Part shown: piece by piece, positions 23,563 to 32,842 of the stretch | Position numbering within the stretch: the stretch's first letter is position 1 | How the letters are laid out: every line of letters begins with the position of its first letter | Source: an uncultured Collinsella sp. | GTDB lineage: Bacteria; Actinomycetota; Coriobacteriia; Coriobacteriales; Coriobacteriaceae | Assembly: GCA_958413895.1 (NCBI GenBank) | Contig: CATYVQ010000011.1 | Span: 37,516 to 101,515, forward strand | Direction of reading: 5' to 3' | Length of the DNA stretch: 64,000 nucleotides | The notes under the pieces: generated by a model | Told to the model about the DNA's origin: nothing | The model's input: the letters and a program-made list of their open reading frames with translations, nothing else | The model's database searches: none | Translations under genes and position numbers: made by a program

Positions 23563-24653
23563 TACGCCTCGCCTCCCTTCTTGGAATCCTTGCGTGTACG
23601 GGACGTCTCAGGGGCGTTCTTGAGGAACTCGGGGTCACCGGAGTAGTGGCACGCAGAGTAATGACCAGACTCGGTGACAACGCGCTCGGGGCGCTGCTTG
23701 CGGCACTTGTCCGTCGCATAGGGGCAGCGAGGAGAGAAGACGCAGCCCTCGGGCAGGTTCATGAGCGAAGGCGGGTTGCCGTGAATCGGCGTAAGCGGCT
23801 TCTTCTCATCGATAGCCTGCTCCGGGATGGAGCGAATCAGGCCCCAAGTATAGGGGTGACGGCTCTCGTAAAAGATCTCCTCAGCAGTACCGAACTCGAC
23901 GGGACGGCCGGCGTACATAACCATGATCTTGTCGGCCATATCGGCGACGACGCCCAGGTCATGGGTAATCATGATGATGGCGTTGCCGTTCTTCTCCTGC
24001 ATCTCCTGCATGAGCTCGATAATCTGAGCCTGGATGGTAACGTCCAGGGCAGTCGTGGGCTCGTCGGCAATCAGAATATCGGGATCGCAGGCAAGGGCCA
24101 TGGCAATCATGACACGCTGACGCATACCGCCAGAGAACTGGTGCGGATACTCATTGACGCGCTTCTCGGGCTCAGGAATGCCAACGAGGTCCAAAAGCTC
24201 GGTAGCGCGCTTGAGCGCCTCCTGCTTGGAGTAGCCGCGGTGCAGACGAAGGCCCTCGCCCACCTGCTTGCCGATCTTATAGACCGGGTTCAAGGAGGTC
24301 ATAGGATCCTGGAAGATCATCGCGATATCGTTACCGCGAATGTGTTGCATCTCTTCCTCGGTCATCTCGAGAATAGAACGGCCACGATAGCGAACGTCGC
24401 CGCCCTCGATCTTTCCCGGGGGCATCGAGATAAGGCCCATGATGGTCATGGCGGTCACGGACTTACCGGAGCCGGACTCACCGACGACGCCCAGGGTCTC
24501 GCCGCGATCGAGCGTGTAGGAGACACCGTCGACGGCGCGAACAACGCCATCCTCGGTGTGGAAATACATCTTAAGGTCATCGACCTCGAGCAGATGCTGG
24601 CCCTCGGGAACCGGCTGGTCCTTCAGGTCCACATAGTTCTTGTTCTTCTTCAT
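23562..24653 (-). CDS. oppD: Oligopeptide ABC transporter, ATP-binding subunit
   Basis: A 363-residue ABC ATPase. Walker A is GVVGESGSGKSVTAM, the signature is FSGGMRQRVMIAMAL, Walker B is ILIADEPTTALD. The C-terminal domain contains GCVFSPRCPYATDKCRKQRP with the family cysteines. It works with OppF below the OppB/OppC channel. It starts 2 nt after the oppC stop. Confidence 0.92.
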   Translation of the reverse strand: MKKNKNYVDLKDQPVPEGQHLLEVDDLKMYFHTEDGVVRAVDGVSYTLDRGETLGVVGESGSGKSVTAMTIMGLISMPPGKIEGGDVRYRGRSILEMTEEEMQHIRGNDIAMIFQDPMTSLNPVYKIGKQVGEGLRLHRGYSKQEALKRATELLDLVGIPEPEKRVNEYPHQFSGGMRQRVMIAMALACDPDILIADEPTTALDVTIQAQIIELMQEMQEKNGNAIIMITHDLGVVADMADKIMVMYAGRPVEFGTAEEIFYESRHPYTWGLIRSIPEQAIDEKKPLTPIHGNPPSLMNLPEGCVFSPRCPYATDKCRKQRPERVVTESGHYSACHYSGDPEFLKNAPETSRTRKDSKKGGEA

Positions 24654-24655
24654 CC

Positions 24656-25591
24656 TTATGCGTCCTTCATCTTGACGTCGAGGGCGTCGCGCAGACCATC
24701 ACCCAGCAGGGTGAAGGCGAGCACCGTCGAGAGAATTGCCAGACCGGGCATGATCATCATCCAGGGAGCAGTCAGAAGATACTGCTGACCGTCCTGAATC
24801 ATGGAGCCCCACGAAGGCGTGGGCGGAATAACGCCCATGCCGAGGAAGGACAGAGCGGACTCGGTCAGAATGGCGCCACCAATGTTCATGGTCGCGTAGA
24901 CCACGATGGAGGCGACGGAGTTCGGGAAAATGTGACGCACGACGATACGTGCATCAGATGCACCCATTGCGCGCGCAGCGTCAACGTAATCGTTTTCCTT
25001 GACCGTCAAGATTGCAGAGCGGAAGACGCGCGCAATCGAAGGCCAGCCGAGAATACCGATGGCGATAAAGACGTTCTGAAGACCACGGCCGATAACGGCG
25101 ATCATGGCGACAACGAACAGCACGTACGGGAACGCCAGGAAGATATCCGCACAGCGCATAATGATCGTATCCCAGATACCGCCGTAGAAACCGGCCAGGG
25201 CACCCATGACCAGACCGATCACCGTGGAGATCGCAGTGGCCATAATGCCGACGGAAAGCGAAACGCGTGCACCGTAGATAACGCGGACGAGAATGTCACG
25301 ACCAAGGGCGTCGGTGCCAAACGGGTGCTCTGCACACGGAGCCAGCAGCGACGTCTCGGCCATGGTGGTCGAATCGGAAGCCGTCGGCGAACCGAGCCAG
25401 GGCTTAGCCCACAGATCTGCGGTCAGGGCAACCACAACGACGATGATGATCCAGCAGACACCGATAACGGCGAGCTTGTTCTTACGAAGACGCTTGAAAG
25501 CGTCGCCCCACAGCGTGCGGGACTTGGCGGGAGCAGATGCGGCCTTGGTGGCGGTAGCCTGCTCCTGAGACTGAGAATCAGTTTCCTGCAT
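24656..25591 (-). CDS. oppC: Oligopeptide ABC transporter, permease subunit
   Basis: A 311-residue inner-membrane permease with about six membrane segments and the binding-protein-dependent transport signature (DAARAMGASDARIVVRHIFPN, EAA loop). The N-terminal cytoplasmic extension is Ala/Thr-rich. HPFGTDALGRDILVRVIYGARVSL is typical of OppC/DppC. It pairs with OppB. Confidence 0.93.
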   Translation of the reverse strand: MQETDSQSQEQATATKAASAPAKSRTLWGDAFKRLRKNKLAVIGVCWIIIVVVVALTADLWAKPWLGSPTASDSTTMAETSLLAPCAEHPFGTDALGRDILVRVIYGARVSLSVGIMATAISTVIGLVMGALAGFYGGIWDTIIMRCADIFLAFPYVLFVVAMIAVIGRGLQNVFIAIGILGWPSIARVFRSAILTVKENDYVDAARAMGASDARIVVRHIFPNSVASIVVYATMNIGGAILTESALSFLGMGVIPPTPSWGSMIQDGQQYLLTAPWMMIMPGLAILSTVLAFTLLGDGLRDALDVKMKDA

Positions 25592-25605
25592 GAGACGTAC
25601 CTCCC

Positions 25606-26643
25606 TTAGGCCTTATCCGACGGACCGCCAAGGCGGATGCGCGGGTCGAGGAATGCATAGCTAATGTCGACGAGCAGGTTGATCACCATGACGACGACGA
25701 CGATGAGCGTAACGCCGCCCATAACGATGGGCCAGTCACGCATGCTAATGGCGCGATAGACCTCATAGCCGATACCGGGCCAGTTAAAGACCGTCTCGGT
25801 CAGGATGGCGCCCGAAAGCATGCCGCCAAAGTCGACACCAATATAGGTAACGACGGGGATGAGTGCATTCTTAAGCGCGTGCTTGATGATAATCGCGCGA
25901 TTGGAGAGACCCTTGGCCTTTGCAGTGCGGATGTAATCCTGGTTCATGACGTCAAGCAGCTGCGAGCGCATAATGCGGGCAGCATAAGCGGTCGAAACCG
26001 AAGCCAGCGTAATGGTCGGAAGCACATAGTGCATCCAATCCTGATACTGAGAGCTGGAACCGCCGGCACCCGAGATCGGCATGGAGAATGCACCGCCCGT
26101 GGCGTCCTTGAGGATGACGCCAAAGAACAGCTGCAGCAACATACCGAGCCAGAAGGCCGGGACCGCAACGAGGATCGACGTGGTGAGCGTTACCAAAATA
26201 TCCCAGAAGGAATAACGCTTTACCGCCGAAATGATACCCGCACCGATACCCATGATTGCCTCGAGCACGATGGCGCACGCGGCAAGTTTGACCGTATACG
26301 GGTACTTCTGGGCAAAGATTTCCGTAACCGGCAGCTTGCGCTGATACGAATTGCCCAGATCGCCATGAAGCAGGCCGTTCATGTAATACAAGTAACGGTC
26401 CACGAGCGACGTTTGAACGGGGTCGCCGTTCTCGTCAAGGATCGCGTTGCCGTCCTCGTCCGTCTGGACCAGGTGATAGCGAACGCGAAGCTGAAGCTCC
26501 ACCTCGGGGGACAGAGCCTTGTCTCCACCGATCAGCTTGATCGGATCTCCCGGCACGATATTCTGGAGGGCGAACAGAATCAGCGTAACGCCCAAAAATA
26601 CCGGGATGAACTGAAGCACACGTTTAACGATGTACTTACCCAT
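25606..26643 (-). CDS. oppB: Oligopeptide ABC transporter, permease subunit
   Basis: A 345-residue permease with an N-terminal membrane helix, a large extracytoplasmic loop (about 35-110) and the EAA loop YIRTAKAKGLSNRAIIIKHALKNAL. The usual ending YAFLDPRIRLGG is present. It is separated from oppA by 156 nt that include a hairpin, so oppA is probably expressed more strongly than the rest. Confidence 0.93.
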   Translation of the reverse strand: MGKYIVKRVLQFIPVFLGVTLILFALQNIVPGDPIKLIGGDKALSPEVELQLRVRYHLVQTDEDGNAILDENGDPVQTSLVDRYLYYMNGLLHGDLGNSYQRKLPVTEIFAQKYPYTVKLAACAIVLEAIMGIGAGIISAVKRYSFWDILVTLTTSILVAVPAFWLGMLLQLFFGVILKDATGGAFSMPISGAGGSSSQYQDWMHYVLPTITLASVSTAYAARIMRSQLLDVMNQDYIRTAKAKGLSNRAIIIKHALKNALIPVVTYIGVDFGGMLSGAILTETVFNWPGIGYEVYRAISMRDWPIVMGGVTLIVVVVMVINLLVDISYAFLDPRIRLGGPSDKA

Positions 26644-26673
26644 ACCACTCCCCTATCTAGGGATTAACCTAAA

Positions 26674-26704
26674 TGGGATGCCGATCGCCAGACCGGCATC
26701 CCAA
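26674..26704 (-). terminator. Intra-operon hairpin between oppA and oppB
   Basis: TGGGATGCCG and CGGCATCCCA pair around an 11-nt loop. There is no T run on the minus strand. The position suggests an oppA mRNA-end stabiliser or attenuator. Confidence 0.6.
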
Positions 26705-26799
26705 AATTACCATCAGCCAGTTTACCCCAGGTTAGGGAGAACTGTATGTTTCCCATGAGGTCTACGTAAATACTTGACCCTCACGGAAGCTGCAAACTC

Positions 26800-28476
26800 T
26801 TAGGCGAGCTCAGCGGTACCCAGCTCGGCATGCTTCTGCGGATCGACATAGAGGTGCTTGATGCGATCGGAGCCGACGATGGTGTGCGTGTAGAACATCA
26901 CCGGGATGACCGGGCAGTCGGCAGCGACCATAGCGTCGGCCTCCTGCATCTTAGCGACGCGCTCGTCGTCGTCAACCGTGGTACGAGCCTCGTCGACCTT
27001 GGCGTCGAACTCGGGGTTGTTGTAACCGGAACGGTTGTCGCCACCGAGGGAGTCGGAGTGGAACAGCGGATACAGGAAGTTGTCCATGATCGGGTAGTCG
27101 GCAATCCAGCCCAGACGACCGAACTGATAGTTGAAGTTCTGATACTGCTCGAGCAGGGCAGACCACTCAGGGGTATCGGAAGTTGCGGTAACGCCCACCT
27201 TGGCGAGGTCGCCGATGATGGACTCCATGATCTCCTTGTGGCCACCGTCCTGGTTGTAGGACAGAGTCACGTTAATGCCACGATCGCCGTTAGCGTCAGC
27301 GGGAGCAACCTTGTCGAGGTACTCGTTAGCCTTGTCGACGTCGTAGGCGCAGAACTCCCATGCGCCCTCCTTGTAGCCATCGATGCCCGGAGGAACAATG
27401 CCGTCGGCGGGGGTACGGGTACCCTTGAAGATGGTCTTGCAGATGGCCTCACGGTTGATGGCCAGGGAGATACCCCTGCGCAGGTCGGCGTTGTTGAACG
27501 GCTCGGCCGTGTTGTTGCAGGTCAGGTAGTAGGTGGAAGGCTCGGAGCCAAGCAACATGCGCTCGCCGTCGCCCATGGTGTAGCCGTCCTTGGACACGCC
27601 GCGATCCTTCTTGGCGGCGTCGATCTGAGCAACGGGAACGTCGCAGACATCGAGGTTACCGGCCTGGAACTCCTTGTAAGCGGTCTCCATGTCCTTGATG
27701 ACCTGGAAGTGGATGCCATCGATCTTGGCCTTGTCGCCATAGTAGTCGTTGAACTTCTTGAGGTTGATCTCCTGACCATCCTCCCACTTGCCGTCCATCA
27801 TGAACGGGCCGTTACCGACCGGTGCAAGATAGAAGCTCTTGGCATCAGACTCGGCGCACTCGGGAACCGGGGACAGAGCCGGGTGAGAGGCGACGAAGGG
27901 GAAGTCGGCGTAAGCGGAAGACAGCTTGACGACGAGGGTCTCATCGTCGGGGCAAGTAACACCGCTGAGCTCGGTGGCGTTACCGGCAAGCAGGTCGTCA
28001 TAGCCCTCGACCATGGAAAGGTGATAGGAGACCTCGGAAGGGCCGTACTCGGTAGCGATGGCCGACTTGGTGTTGACCAGACGCTCCCAACCGAGCTTGA
28101 AGGACTTGGAGGTAACGTCGTCACCGTTGTGGAACTTGGCCTTCTTGATCTTGAAGGTGAACTCGGTGGCGTCGTCGTTGGCCTCGAAGGACTCGCAAGC
28201 CAGCGGAACGATCTCGCCCTTCTCGGCGTCATAAGAGGTCAGAGCGTCAAAGAGCTGGTACTCGACCTGAGTGCCCTGGTCCTCCTGGACATTGTAGGGG
28301 TCAATGCAGACCGGGTTGTTGATGTAGAAGTTCAGCGTCGAACCGGACTCAGAACCGGAAGCGTCGCCGCCCTTCTTGCCGCATGCGGCAAGAAAAGCCA
28401 TGGAGCTCGCAGCGAGGGTGCCGCCAACAAAGGCGCGACGACCCATAACGGGCTGGTGGAACATAGAATCAGCCAT
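26800..28476 (-). CDS. oppA: Oligopeptide-binding lipoprotein
   Basis: A 558-residue family 5 solute-binding protein. The signal MGRRAFVGGTLAASSMAFLAACGKK has a twin-arginine-like RR followed by a lipobox ending at Cys, suggesting Tat export and lipid anchoring outside the membrane. The mature protein has the SBP_bac_5 features (LACESFEANDDATEFTFKIKKAKFHNGDDVT, DLRRGISLAINREAI). ATG 28476 follows AAGGAGGATGGC. It delivers peptides to OppBCDF. An inverted repeat lies in its leader at 28550-28601. Confidence 0.93.
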   Translation of the reverse strand: MADSMFHQPVMGRRAFVGGTLAASSMAFLAACGKKGGDASGSESGSTLNFYINNPVCIDPYNVQEDQGTQVEYQLFDALTSYDAEKGEIVPLACESFEANDDATEFTFKIKKAKFHNGDDVTSKSFKLGWERLVNTKSAIATEYGPSEVSYHLSMVEGYDDLLAGNATELSGVTCPDDETLVVKLSSAYADFPFVASHPALSPVPECAESDAKSFYLAPVGNGPFMMDGKWEDGQEINLKKFNDYYGDKAKIDGIHFQVIKDMETAYKEFQAGNLDVCDVPVAQIDAAKKDRGVSKDGYTMGDGERMLLGSEPSTYYLTCNNTAEPFNNADLRRGISLAINREAICKTIFKGTRTPADGIVPPGIDGYKEGAWEFCAYDVDKANEYLDKVAPADANGDRGINVTLSYNQDGGHKEIMESIIGDLAKVGVTATSDTPEWSALLEQYQNFNYQFGRLGWIADYPIMDNFLYPLFHSDSLGGDNRSGYNNPEFDAKVDEARTTVDDDERVAKMQEADAMVAADCPVIPVMFYTHTIVGSDRIKHLYVDPQKHAELGTAELA

Positions 28477-28549
28477 GCCATCCTCCTTATGAGATAGGAC
28501 AAAGAAATGTTCAGTCGGACACATGTCGAGACAATCCGATCCGAACCAT

Positions 28550-28601
28550 CAAAACGCTGCCTGTTGCTATGGCTGGTTATGCACAACAGGCCAACGTTTT
28601 G
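28550..28601. promoter_or_regulatory. Imperfect inverted repeat in the oppA leader
   Basis: CAAAACG..CCTGTTG pairs with CAACAGG..CGTTTTG around a 15-nt centre. The outer halves carry an AAAACGTT core also found upstream of gapA and satA. It could be an operator or an RNA hairpin; function unknown. The remaining 28602-28717 holds A/T-rich promoter-like sequence (TTGACC twice) but no clear -10. Confidence 0.45.
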
Positions 28602-28717
28602 CAATACAGTAGCGCATTTTATGCACAAATTGGGCCTGATTCCGGTCAACGGTCAAGAATTTCTTTAGTTGGGTGAAGTATGTGGTGATATTTTTGACTC
28701 TGTTACAAATATGTAAA

Positions 28718-28752
28718 CAAAAAAAGGGTCCCGCACTTGCGGAACCCTTTAC
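28718..28752 (-). terminator. Rho-independent terminator of secG
   Basis: A 10-bp stem with two mismatches (AGGGTTCCGC and GCGGGACCCT) and AAGT loop, followed on the minus strand by seven T. Confidence 0.88.
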
Positions 28753-28773
28753 AAGTACTTATGCGGCTCGTGA

Positions 28774-29028
28774 TTAGTAGCCCACGATGCCCTGCGGGAA
28801 GAAGAACATGCACAGCACGACGCACACGGCAAACACGACAGCCATGATGACGGTCAGGCGGTCAAGGTTCTGTTCCATGACGCCTGTGGCAGAGCTGGAG
28901 TTATACAGCGAGCTAGCAATCATATCCGAAACGCCGGTACCCTTACCGGAATGCATCAGGACGAGAATCGTCAGCGCCACGGCAGAGATAGCCCAAACGA
29001 CAAACAGAAGAATCTGGAACGGACCCAT
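28774..29028 (-). CDS. secG: Preprotein translocase subunit SecG
   Basis: The 84-residue protein has two membrane helices (about 4-24 and 58-78) and the SecG loop LMHSGKGTGVSDMIASSLYNSSSATGVMEQNLDRLT. It assists SecYE in protein export. It sits downstream of the glycolytic genes, an arrangement shared with many Gram-positive bacteria, but a terminator (29133-29166) separates it from gpmI. Confidence 0.93.
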   Translation of the reverse strand: MGPFQILLFVVWAISAVALTILVLMHSGKGTGVSDMIASSLYNSSSATGVMEQNLDRLTVIMAVVFAVCVVLCMFFFPQGIVGY

Positions 29029-29132
29029 AGATAAGCTCCTTAATAGAACAATTCAAACTCCAGTACTGTACCACAATCCCCCGCTCTCCCCTACCTGCCG
29101 CTCGGGGACGGGGTAGAAATGGCAGAAATACC

Positions 29133-29166
29133 AAAAAGGGGGTTGTCCGATTGTGGACAACCCCCT
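29133..29166 (-). terminator. Rho-independent terminator of gpmI
   Basis: AAGGGGGTTGTCC pairs with GGACAACCCCCTT on the minus strand and is followed by TTTTT. Confidence 0.9.
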
Positions 29167-29192
29167 TGCTAGAAAACGTTATTTGTTTTCTA

Positions 29193-30746
29193 TTACGCCT
29201 CGGTGGCGAGCACGCGGCCCGTCATCTCGGCGGAAGGCTCCAGACCAGCCATGGTGAGCATAGTCGGGGCGATATCGGAAAGACGACCGTCCTCGATACC
29301 GGTGAGCTGTGCCTTCTCATCAACGATGATGAACGGCACGCGGTTGGTGGTGTGAGCCGTAAACGGATGCTTGGAACCGTCGGAAGCAACGTCAAACATG
29401 TGATCGGCGTTGCCGTGGTCGGCGGTAATCAGCGCAAAGCCGCCCTTAGCGAGAATCGCCGGGACAACCTTGGACAGGGCATCGTCAACAGCCTCGACGG
29501 CCTTAACGGCGGCATCGAAGACACCGGTGTGACCAACCATGTCGCAATTCGCGAAGTTCACGATGTAGAAATTAGCGCGATCCTCGTTGATGGCAGCGAC
29601 AAGCTTCTCAGTAACCTCGGGAGCGCTCATCTCGGGCTGCAGATCGTAGGTAGCGACCTTGGGGGAAGCGACGAGCACGCGCTCCTCACCCTCCTTGGGC
29701 TCCTCGATGCCGCCGTTGAGGAAGAACGTCACATGGGCGTACTTCTCGGTCTCGGCGGTATGCAGCTGCTTCATGCCATTGGCGGCGATAACGTCGGCCA
29801 GGACATTCTCGGGGAACGTCTTGGGGAAGGCGACCTCGACGTCAAACGTCGGATCGTACTCGGTCATCGTCACAAAGTGCGAAAGCTTGATCTGCTCGCG
29901 CTCAAAGCCGTCGAACTCCTTGTCCGTGAACACGCGGGTCATCTGACGAGCGCGGTCGGGGCGGAAGTTGAAGAAGATGGCCGCGTCGCCCTCGTGAATG
30001 CCCTCGTTGTGGGCAGCGAAAGGCTCGACGAACTCGTCGCCGCGCGGATCCTTCTCGTAGTAGGCCTTGATACCGGCAACGGGGTCGGTATCGGCATCGG
30101 ACGCGTTGACCATGACGTCGTAGGCGCGCTGGATGCGCTCCCAACGATTATCGCGGTCCATGGCCCAATAACGGCCCGAGACGGTGGCAACGCGAGCGTC
30201 GCAACCGGTCTCCTCGGAGATCTTAGCCAGGAAGGCGCAGAACTCACTCATGTAACCGGCACCGGACTGCGGGTCCACGTCGCGGCCATCCATGAAGGCG
30301 TGGACGCGAACGGTCTTGACGCCATGCTGGGCAGCCATCTTGACCAGGGCCTCGACGTGGTTCATGTGAGAATGAACACCGCCAGGGCTCATAAGGCCCA
30401 TGAGGTGCAGAGTCTTGCCGTCAGCCTTGACGTCGTCCATAGCCTTGACGAAGACCTCGTTCTTGGCGATGGAGCCGTCCTTGATGGCATTGTTGATGCG
30501 CGAAAGCTCCTGGAACACGATGCGACCGGCACCGATATTGAGGTGACCCACCTCGGAGTTGCCCATCTGACCGTCGGGAAGGCCCACGTCCTCGCCCGAA
30601 GCGCCGAGCGTGGTGTGGGGGTACTTCTCGTACAGACTATCAAGGAAGGGCGTCTTGGCAGCGGCGACGGCGTTCTCGCCATCGGCCGGAGCCAGGCCGC
30701 AACCGTCCATGATGATCAGGAGTGCAGGAAGATGACACTGTGCCAT
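29193..30746 (-). CDS. gpmI: 2,3-bisphosphoglycerate-independent phosphoglycerate mutase
   Basis: This 517-residue metalloenzyme interconverts 3- and 2-phosphoglycerate. The phosphoryl-accepting serine is S64 in DGQMGNSEVGHLN. Metal ligands are in IIMDGCGLAP, VNFANCDMVGHTG and ITADHGNADHM, and HAFMDGRDVDP is the usual substrate loop. It starts 5 nt after tpiA stops and ends the gapA-pgk-tpiA-gpmI series. Confidence 0.96.
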   Translation of the reverse strand: MAQCHLPALLIIMDGCGLAPADGENAVAAAKTPFLDSLYEKYPHTTLGASGEDVGLPDGQMGNSEVGHLNIGAGRIVFQELSRINNAIKDGSIAKNEVFVKAMDDVKADGKTLHLMGLMSPGGVHSHMNHVEALVKMAAQHGVKTVRVHAFMDGRDVDPQSGAGYMSEFCAFLAKISEETGCDARVATVSGRYWAMDRDNRWERIQRAYDVMVNASDADTDPVAGIKAYYEKDPRGDEFVEPFAAHNEGIHEGDAAIFFNFRPDRARQMTRVFTDKEFDGFEREQIKLSHFVTMTEYDPTFDVEVAFPKTFPENVLADVIAANGMKQLHTAETEKYAHVTFFLNGGIEEPKEGEERVLVASPKVATYDLQPEMSAPEVTEKLVAAINEDRANFYIVNFANCDMVGHTGVFDAAVKAVEAVDDALSKVVPAILAKGGFALITADHGNADHMFDVASDGSKHPFTAHTTNRVPFIIVDEKAQLTGIEDGRLSDIAPTMLTMAGLEPSAEMTGRVLATEA

Positions 30747-30751
30747 ATGTC

Positions 30752-31519
30752 CTACTCGCCTGCCTTGACGACCATAGAAGCGAAGTCGGCAGCCTTGAGC
30801 GAAGCGCCGCCCACGAGGGCGCCGTCAACGTCGGGCTTGGCGACGAGCTCGGCGATGTTGCCGGGCTTTGCGGAACCGCCATACAGCACGCGGATGCCGT
30901 TAGCGAGCTCCTCGCCGAACATCTCCTTGAGGGTCTCACGGATGGCGCCGCAGACCTCCTGAGCGTCCTCGGCGGTAGCGGTCTTGCCGGTACCGATGGC
31001 CCAGATGGGCTCGTAGGCGACGACGACCTGCTTGGGGCAGGCGATCTCAAGACCAGAAAGGCCGGCCTTGACCTGGTTCACGACGTGCTCGACATAGGTG
31101 CCGGCCTCGCGGACCTCAAGGGACTCGCCGCAGCAGAAGACGGGAACAAGACCGGCGGCAACGAGGGCCTTGGCCTTCTTGTTCTGATCCTCGTCGGTCT
31201 CGTGGAAGTAGTCACGACGCTCGGAGTGACCGATGATGCAATAGGTGCAGCCAGCGGACTTGAGCATGTCGCAAGAGGACTCACCGGTGAAGGCACCCTT
31301 GGCCTCCCAGTACACGTTCTGTGCGCCGAGGGCGATGGGAGCAGCCTGAATGCGGTCATGAACCGTGGTGATGTCGATGGTCGGAGGGCAGACGAGCACC
31401 TCGACGCCAGCCGGAACCTCGGGCAGAGCCTGGGCCAGCTCGTCGGCGAGCTTCGCAGCCTCGGCGACGTCGTTGTTCATCTTCCAGTTACCAGCGATAA
31501 GAAGGGTGCGATTAGGCAT
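30752..31519 (-). CDS. tpiA: Triosephosphate isomerase
   Basis: A 255-residue TIM barrel. The active site is the Lys in AGNWKMN, the His in IIGHSERRDYF and the Glu in VVAYEPIWAIGTGKTA. The start at 31519 lies inside the end of pgk (8-nt overlap) with GGAGG in the pgk coding sequence, which indicates translational coupling; the longer frame upstream is rejected. Confidence 0.96.
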   Translation of the reverse strand: MPNRTLLIAGNWKMNNDVAEAAKLADELAQALPEVPAGVEVLVCPPTIDITTVHDRIQAAPIALGAQNVYWEAKGAFTGESSCDMLKSAGCTYCIIGHSERRDYFHETDEDQNKKAKALVAAGLVPVFCCGESLEVREAGTYVEHVVNQVKAGLSGLEIACPKQVVVAYEPIWAIGTGKTATAEDAQEVCGAIRETLKEMFGEELANGIRVLYGGSAKPGNIAELVAKPDVDGALVGGASLKAADFASMVVKAGE

Positions 31520-32702
31520 CGAGAAGCGCCTCCACTCCGGGCAGGGCCTTACCCTCGACGAGCTCCATGGAAGCGCCACCGCCGGTGGAGATCCAGCTCA
31601 TCTTGTCGGCCAGGTTGAACTTGTTGACAGCTGCGACAGAGTCGCCACCGCCGATGATCGAGGTGCAGTCGGCCTCGGCAACAGCCTCGGCGATAGCCTG
31701 GGTGCCGTGAGCGAAGTTGTCGAACTCAAAGACGCCCATGGGGCCATTCCAGAACACGGTCTTGGCGCCCTTGACAGCCTCGGCATAAAGCTCCTCGGTC
31801 TTGGGGCCGATGTCCATGCCCTCACGATCGTCGGGGATAGCGTCGGAAGCGACAACCTCGGGGACAGCGTCCTCGCCAAAGTGATCGGCAACACGGTTGT
31901 CGATGGGGAGCAGGATCTTGACGCCCTTCTCCTCGGCCTTCTTGAGCATCTCGCCAGCGCGCTCGACCCAGTCCTCTTCCTTGAGGGACTGACCAACGGA
32001 CAGGCCCTGAGCCAGGAAGAAGGTGTAGGCCATGCCGCCACCGATGATCAGGGTATCAGCGGAGTCGATGAGGTGATCGAGAACACCGATCTTGGAGGAA
32101 ACCTTGGAACCGCCGACGATAGCGACGAAGGGACGCTCGGGCTCGGCGAAGATGCCGGTCAGCGTGTCAACCTCCTTCTCGAGCAGGAAGCCAGCGACGG
32201 CAGGCAGGTAAGCGGCGGGGCCCACGACGGAACCCTGGGCGCGGTGAGCGGTGCCGAAGGCATCGAGAACGAAGACGTCACCATAGGAAGCGAGCTTCTT
32301 GGCGATCTCGGGATCGTTCTTCTTCTCACGCTTATCGAAGCGGACGTTCTCGAGAACGAGAACCTTGCCCGGCTCGACGGCGGCGACAGCCTCAGCAGCC
32401 TTCTCGCCGTAGGTGTCGGCGACAAAGGCAACGTCGAGACCAGAGAGCTCAGCGAGCTTCTTGGCGACGGGCTCAAGGGACAGCTCGGGCTGGAAGCCGG
32501 TGCCCTCGGGACGGCCGAGGTGGCTCATGAGGATGACGCGAGCGTTGTGCTCAACGAGGTAGTTGATGGTGGGCAGGGCAGCCTTGATACGGGTGGTGTC
32601 GCCAACGACGCCATCCTTGATAGGCACGTTAAAGTCAACGCGGACGAGAACGCGCTTTCCGTCGACATCGATGTCGCGGACGGTCTTCTTGGTAAAGGCC
32701 AT
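31512..32702 (-). CDS. pgk: Phosphoglycerate kinase
   Basis: A 396-residue two-domain kinase making ATP from 1,3-bisphosphoglycerate. RVLVRVDFNVPIKDG, ILMSHLGRPEGTG and AFGTAHRAQGSVVG are N-domain substrate motifs. AIVGGSKVSSKIGVL and FWNGPMGVFE are nucleotide-side motifs, and the C-terminus has the GGGDSVAA loop. ATG 32702 follows AAAGG at a slightly long spacing. Confidence 0.96.
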   Translation of the reverse strand: MAFTKKTVRDIDVDGKRVLVRVDFNVPIKDGVVGDTTRIKAALPTINYLVEHNARVILMSHLGRPEGTGFQPELSLEPVAKKLAELSGLDVAFVADTYGEKAAEAVAAVEPGKVLVLENVRFDKREKKNDPEIAKKLASYGDVFVLDAFGTAHRAQGSVVGPAAYLPAVAGFLLEKEVDTLTGIFAEPERPFVAIVGGSKVSSKIGVLDHLIDSADTLIIGGGMAYTFFLAQGLSVGQSLKEEDWVERAGEMLKKAEEKGVKILLPIDNRVADHFGEDAVPEVVASDAIPDDREGMDIGPKTEELYAEAVKGAKTVFWNGPMGVFEFDNFAHGTQAIAEAVAEADCTSIIGGGDSVAAVNKFNLADKMSWISTGGGASMELVEGKALPGVEALLDA

Positions 32703-32756
32703 GTTTGCTTCTACCTTTCGTACGTGTCTGCCTCCCATTACGGCAGACGATTTCTT

Positions 32757-32806
32757 ATAAAAAGGGCGCGACCCTAGGGTGTAAGCCCTATAAGGCCGCG
32801 CCCTTC
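32757..32806 (-). terminator. Terminator or attenuator between gapA and pgk
   Basis: AAGGGCGCG(G) pairs with CGCGCCCTT around a nested CCCTA/TAGGG stem. TTTTT follows on the minus strand. Pgk transcription must read through it or use its own promoter. Confidence 0.8.
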
Positions 32807-32842
32807 TTTAGACGCTCAACGAGCTATTCGCTAAAAGCTAAA